From contig JAHHQM010000002.1 of NCBI GenBank assembly GCA_020026395.1, positions 124,001-188,000 on the forward strand: a stretch of 64,000 nucleotides of DNA, in the 5' to 3' direction. The translations under genes and the position numbers were made by a program. This document shows, piece after piece, positions 63,009-64,000 of this stretch (the first letter of the stretch is position 1; the number at the start of each line of letters is the position of its first letter). Under the pieces are notes generated by a model. That model made no database searches. It saw only the letters and a list, made by a program, of their open reading frames with translations, and was not told where the DNA came from. This DNA comes from Alistipes sp. GTDB taxonomy: Bacteria > Bacteroidota > Bacteroidia > Bacteroidales > Rikenellaceae.

Positions 63009-64000
63009 ATGTCTCTTAAAAAATTACTCCCCGTTCTCCTCGTTCTCTTCACACTGGGCACACTCCGTGCACAGGAGTTGATCGTAGGAGGCGAATTCGC
63101 CACGAGATTCGACAACCGCGAATATTCGGGCAATACATTCGATGTGTCGCAGACCTTGTTCAGTGCCCGCCTCACCCCCTACCTCGGCATCGAATGGCAA
63201 CAGAAAAACCGCTTGATCGTAGGGGTCGAGATGTTGCAGCATTTCGGACAGCACACGGGCGAAGGCGATGCATTCCTGAGCGATGTAAAACCCGTCATGT
63301 ACTACCAGTTCCGCACCCGAAAGGTACACGCCGCTGCGGGTATCTTCACCCGTGACCAGCTCATGGGCGATTACGGACACGCCATTTTCAGCGATTCGAC
63401 CACGTTCTACCACAGCCGTCTGGCAGGTTTCATGGGACGTTACATCTCCGCGGAGCGCGACAACACCTTTGTCGAGGCCGCCATCGACTGGGAAGGCATG
63501 CAGGGCGTCGATTCGCGCGAGAAATTCCGCATCGTCACCGCAGGTCGCTACACGCTCGAAAGCGGATTCTACTTCGGTTACGGATTTTCGATGCTCCACT
63601 TTGCCGGAGCGCTCAACAACAAAAACGTCACCGACAACATGATCCTCAACGCCCACCTCGGTTGGACGTTCAAGACCAAATTCGAATATGACCTGAAGGC
63701 TCGTTTCCTGATGGCTCCCCAACGCGCCCGTACCGCCAAACCCGGTTGGGCGACGCCTTGCGGTGCGGAGATCGACTTCTCGATCAGCCGCTGGGGCTTG
63801 AAACTCGAAAACGAACTCTACCTGGGCGAGAACCTCCAACCCTACCTCGACATTGTGAGCAATCCCGATACGGGCGCCACGTTCCGTCAGGAGGGACTCT
63901 ATGCCGGAGAGCGTTTCTACTCGACCACCGAGCACATCTACAACCGTACGTGGTTAGGCTACACGCAGTCGTTCTTCAAGAACACCGTATCGGTCGATGC
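63009..64000 (+). CDS. Secreted outer-membrane-type protein, 3' end beyond window
   Basis: 330 residues are visible with no stop. Signal peptide 1-21 (LLPVLLVLFTLGTLRAQ), then alternating beta strands (LIVGGEFATRFDNREYSG, LTPYLGIEWQQKNRLIVGVEM, YISAERDNTFVEAAIDWEGM) with many aromatic girdle residues: a probable outer-membrane beta barrel. I do not recognise the family. The long minus-strand frame opposite it is a shadow. Confidence 0.75.
   Translation, partial: MSLKKLLPVLLVLFTLGTLRAQELIVGGEFATRFDNREYSGNTFDVSQTLFSARLTPYLGIEWQQKNRLIVGVEMLQHFGQHTGEGDAFLSDVKPVMYYQFRTRKVHAAAGIFTRDQLMGDYGHAIFSDSTTFYHSRLAGFMGRYISAERDNTFVEAAIDWEGMQGVDSREKFRIVTAGRYTLESGFYFGYGFSMLHFAGALNNKNVTDNMILNAHLGWTFKTKFEYDLKARFLMAPQRARTAKPGWATPCGAEIDFSISRWGLKLENELYLGENLQPYLDIVSNPDTGATFRQEGLYAGERFYSTTEHIYNRTWLGYTQSFFKNTVSVD

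Noticed and set aside
63024..63935. A 303-codon minus-strand frame at the right edge
   Set aside because: The plus strand has a signal peptide, a promoter and a barrel-like protein; the minus frame is its shadow.

Overview
The window is a stretch of chromosome from a Bacteroidales bacterium, most probably Alistipes or a close Rikenellaceae relative. This is inferred from gene content and signals, not from a database match. The coding DNA is moderately GC-rich, and true Shine-Dalgarno sites are rare. Promoters carry the Bacteroidota -7 element TAnnTTTG, several with TTTG 17-20 nt upstream. The ribosomal genes rpmB-rpmG are followed by the small DUF4295 (bL38-type) gene, and there are typical Bacteroidota families: a TamB with a basic tail, ExbB/ExbD/TonB, DUF1573, DUF3078, M16 pairs, tandem FKBP lipoproteins and split ThrE exporters.

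Layout: 1-9.7 kb is a mostly minus-strand housekeeping block (flippase fragment, pyk, aroQ; thiL on plus; M23 peptidase-recX-prmC-aroC-aroA-lptB). 9.7-19.4 kb holds recQ, rsmA, a catalytic/non-catalytic M16 peptidase pair and a very large nifJ (PFOR). 19.4-21.5 kb has a short NhaC-like remnant and two lipoproteins. 21.56-24.54 kb is a sharply AT-rich island with a small Xre regulator, a Dam-family DNA adenine methyltransferase and an AlwI-family type IIS endonuclease; four 9-bp iterons at 20/22/20-bp spacing lie before its promoter. 24.6-38.6 kb has an M15 peptidase, tsaD, then a long plus-strand run: tamB, exbB, exbD, a 104-bp direct repeat, tonB, a DUF1573 gene, an amidohydrolase, cvpA, rsgA, a TrmH-type methyltransferase and a class III aminotransferase. 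38.6-39.05 kb is an endonuclease IV (nfo) gene destroyed by an internal deletion.

39.1-53 kb carries a DUF3078 protein, an S41 processing protease with a small membrane protein, a DHA2-type efflux pump, an acetyltransferase, an alcohol dehydrogenase, two FKBP lipoproteins, nhaA, an arginase-family enzyme, a LysR regulator and a three-gene ThrE operon headed by an unannotated 59-residue membrane protein. 53-64 kb holds pdxB, a divergent pyrD, cinA, the rpmB-rpmG-bL38 operon, a PfkB kinase, panB, an HNH nuclease plus HpaII-family endonuclease with no methyltransferase beside them, a second TrmH-type gene and the start of an outer-membrane protein.

The most interesting features are the two restriction loci (one with phased iterons, one without a visible protective enzyme), two gene wrecks, the repeat between exbD and tonB, and a dihydroorotate dehydrogenase with altered active-site residues. 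I saw no rRNA, tRNA, CRISPR array or transposase. Intergenic spaces are often closed by near-symmetrical hairpins with A/T tracts on both sides, suited to bidirectional termination.
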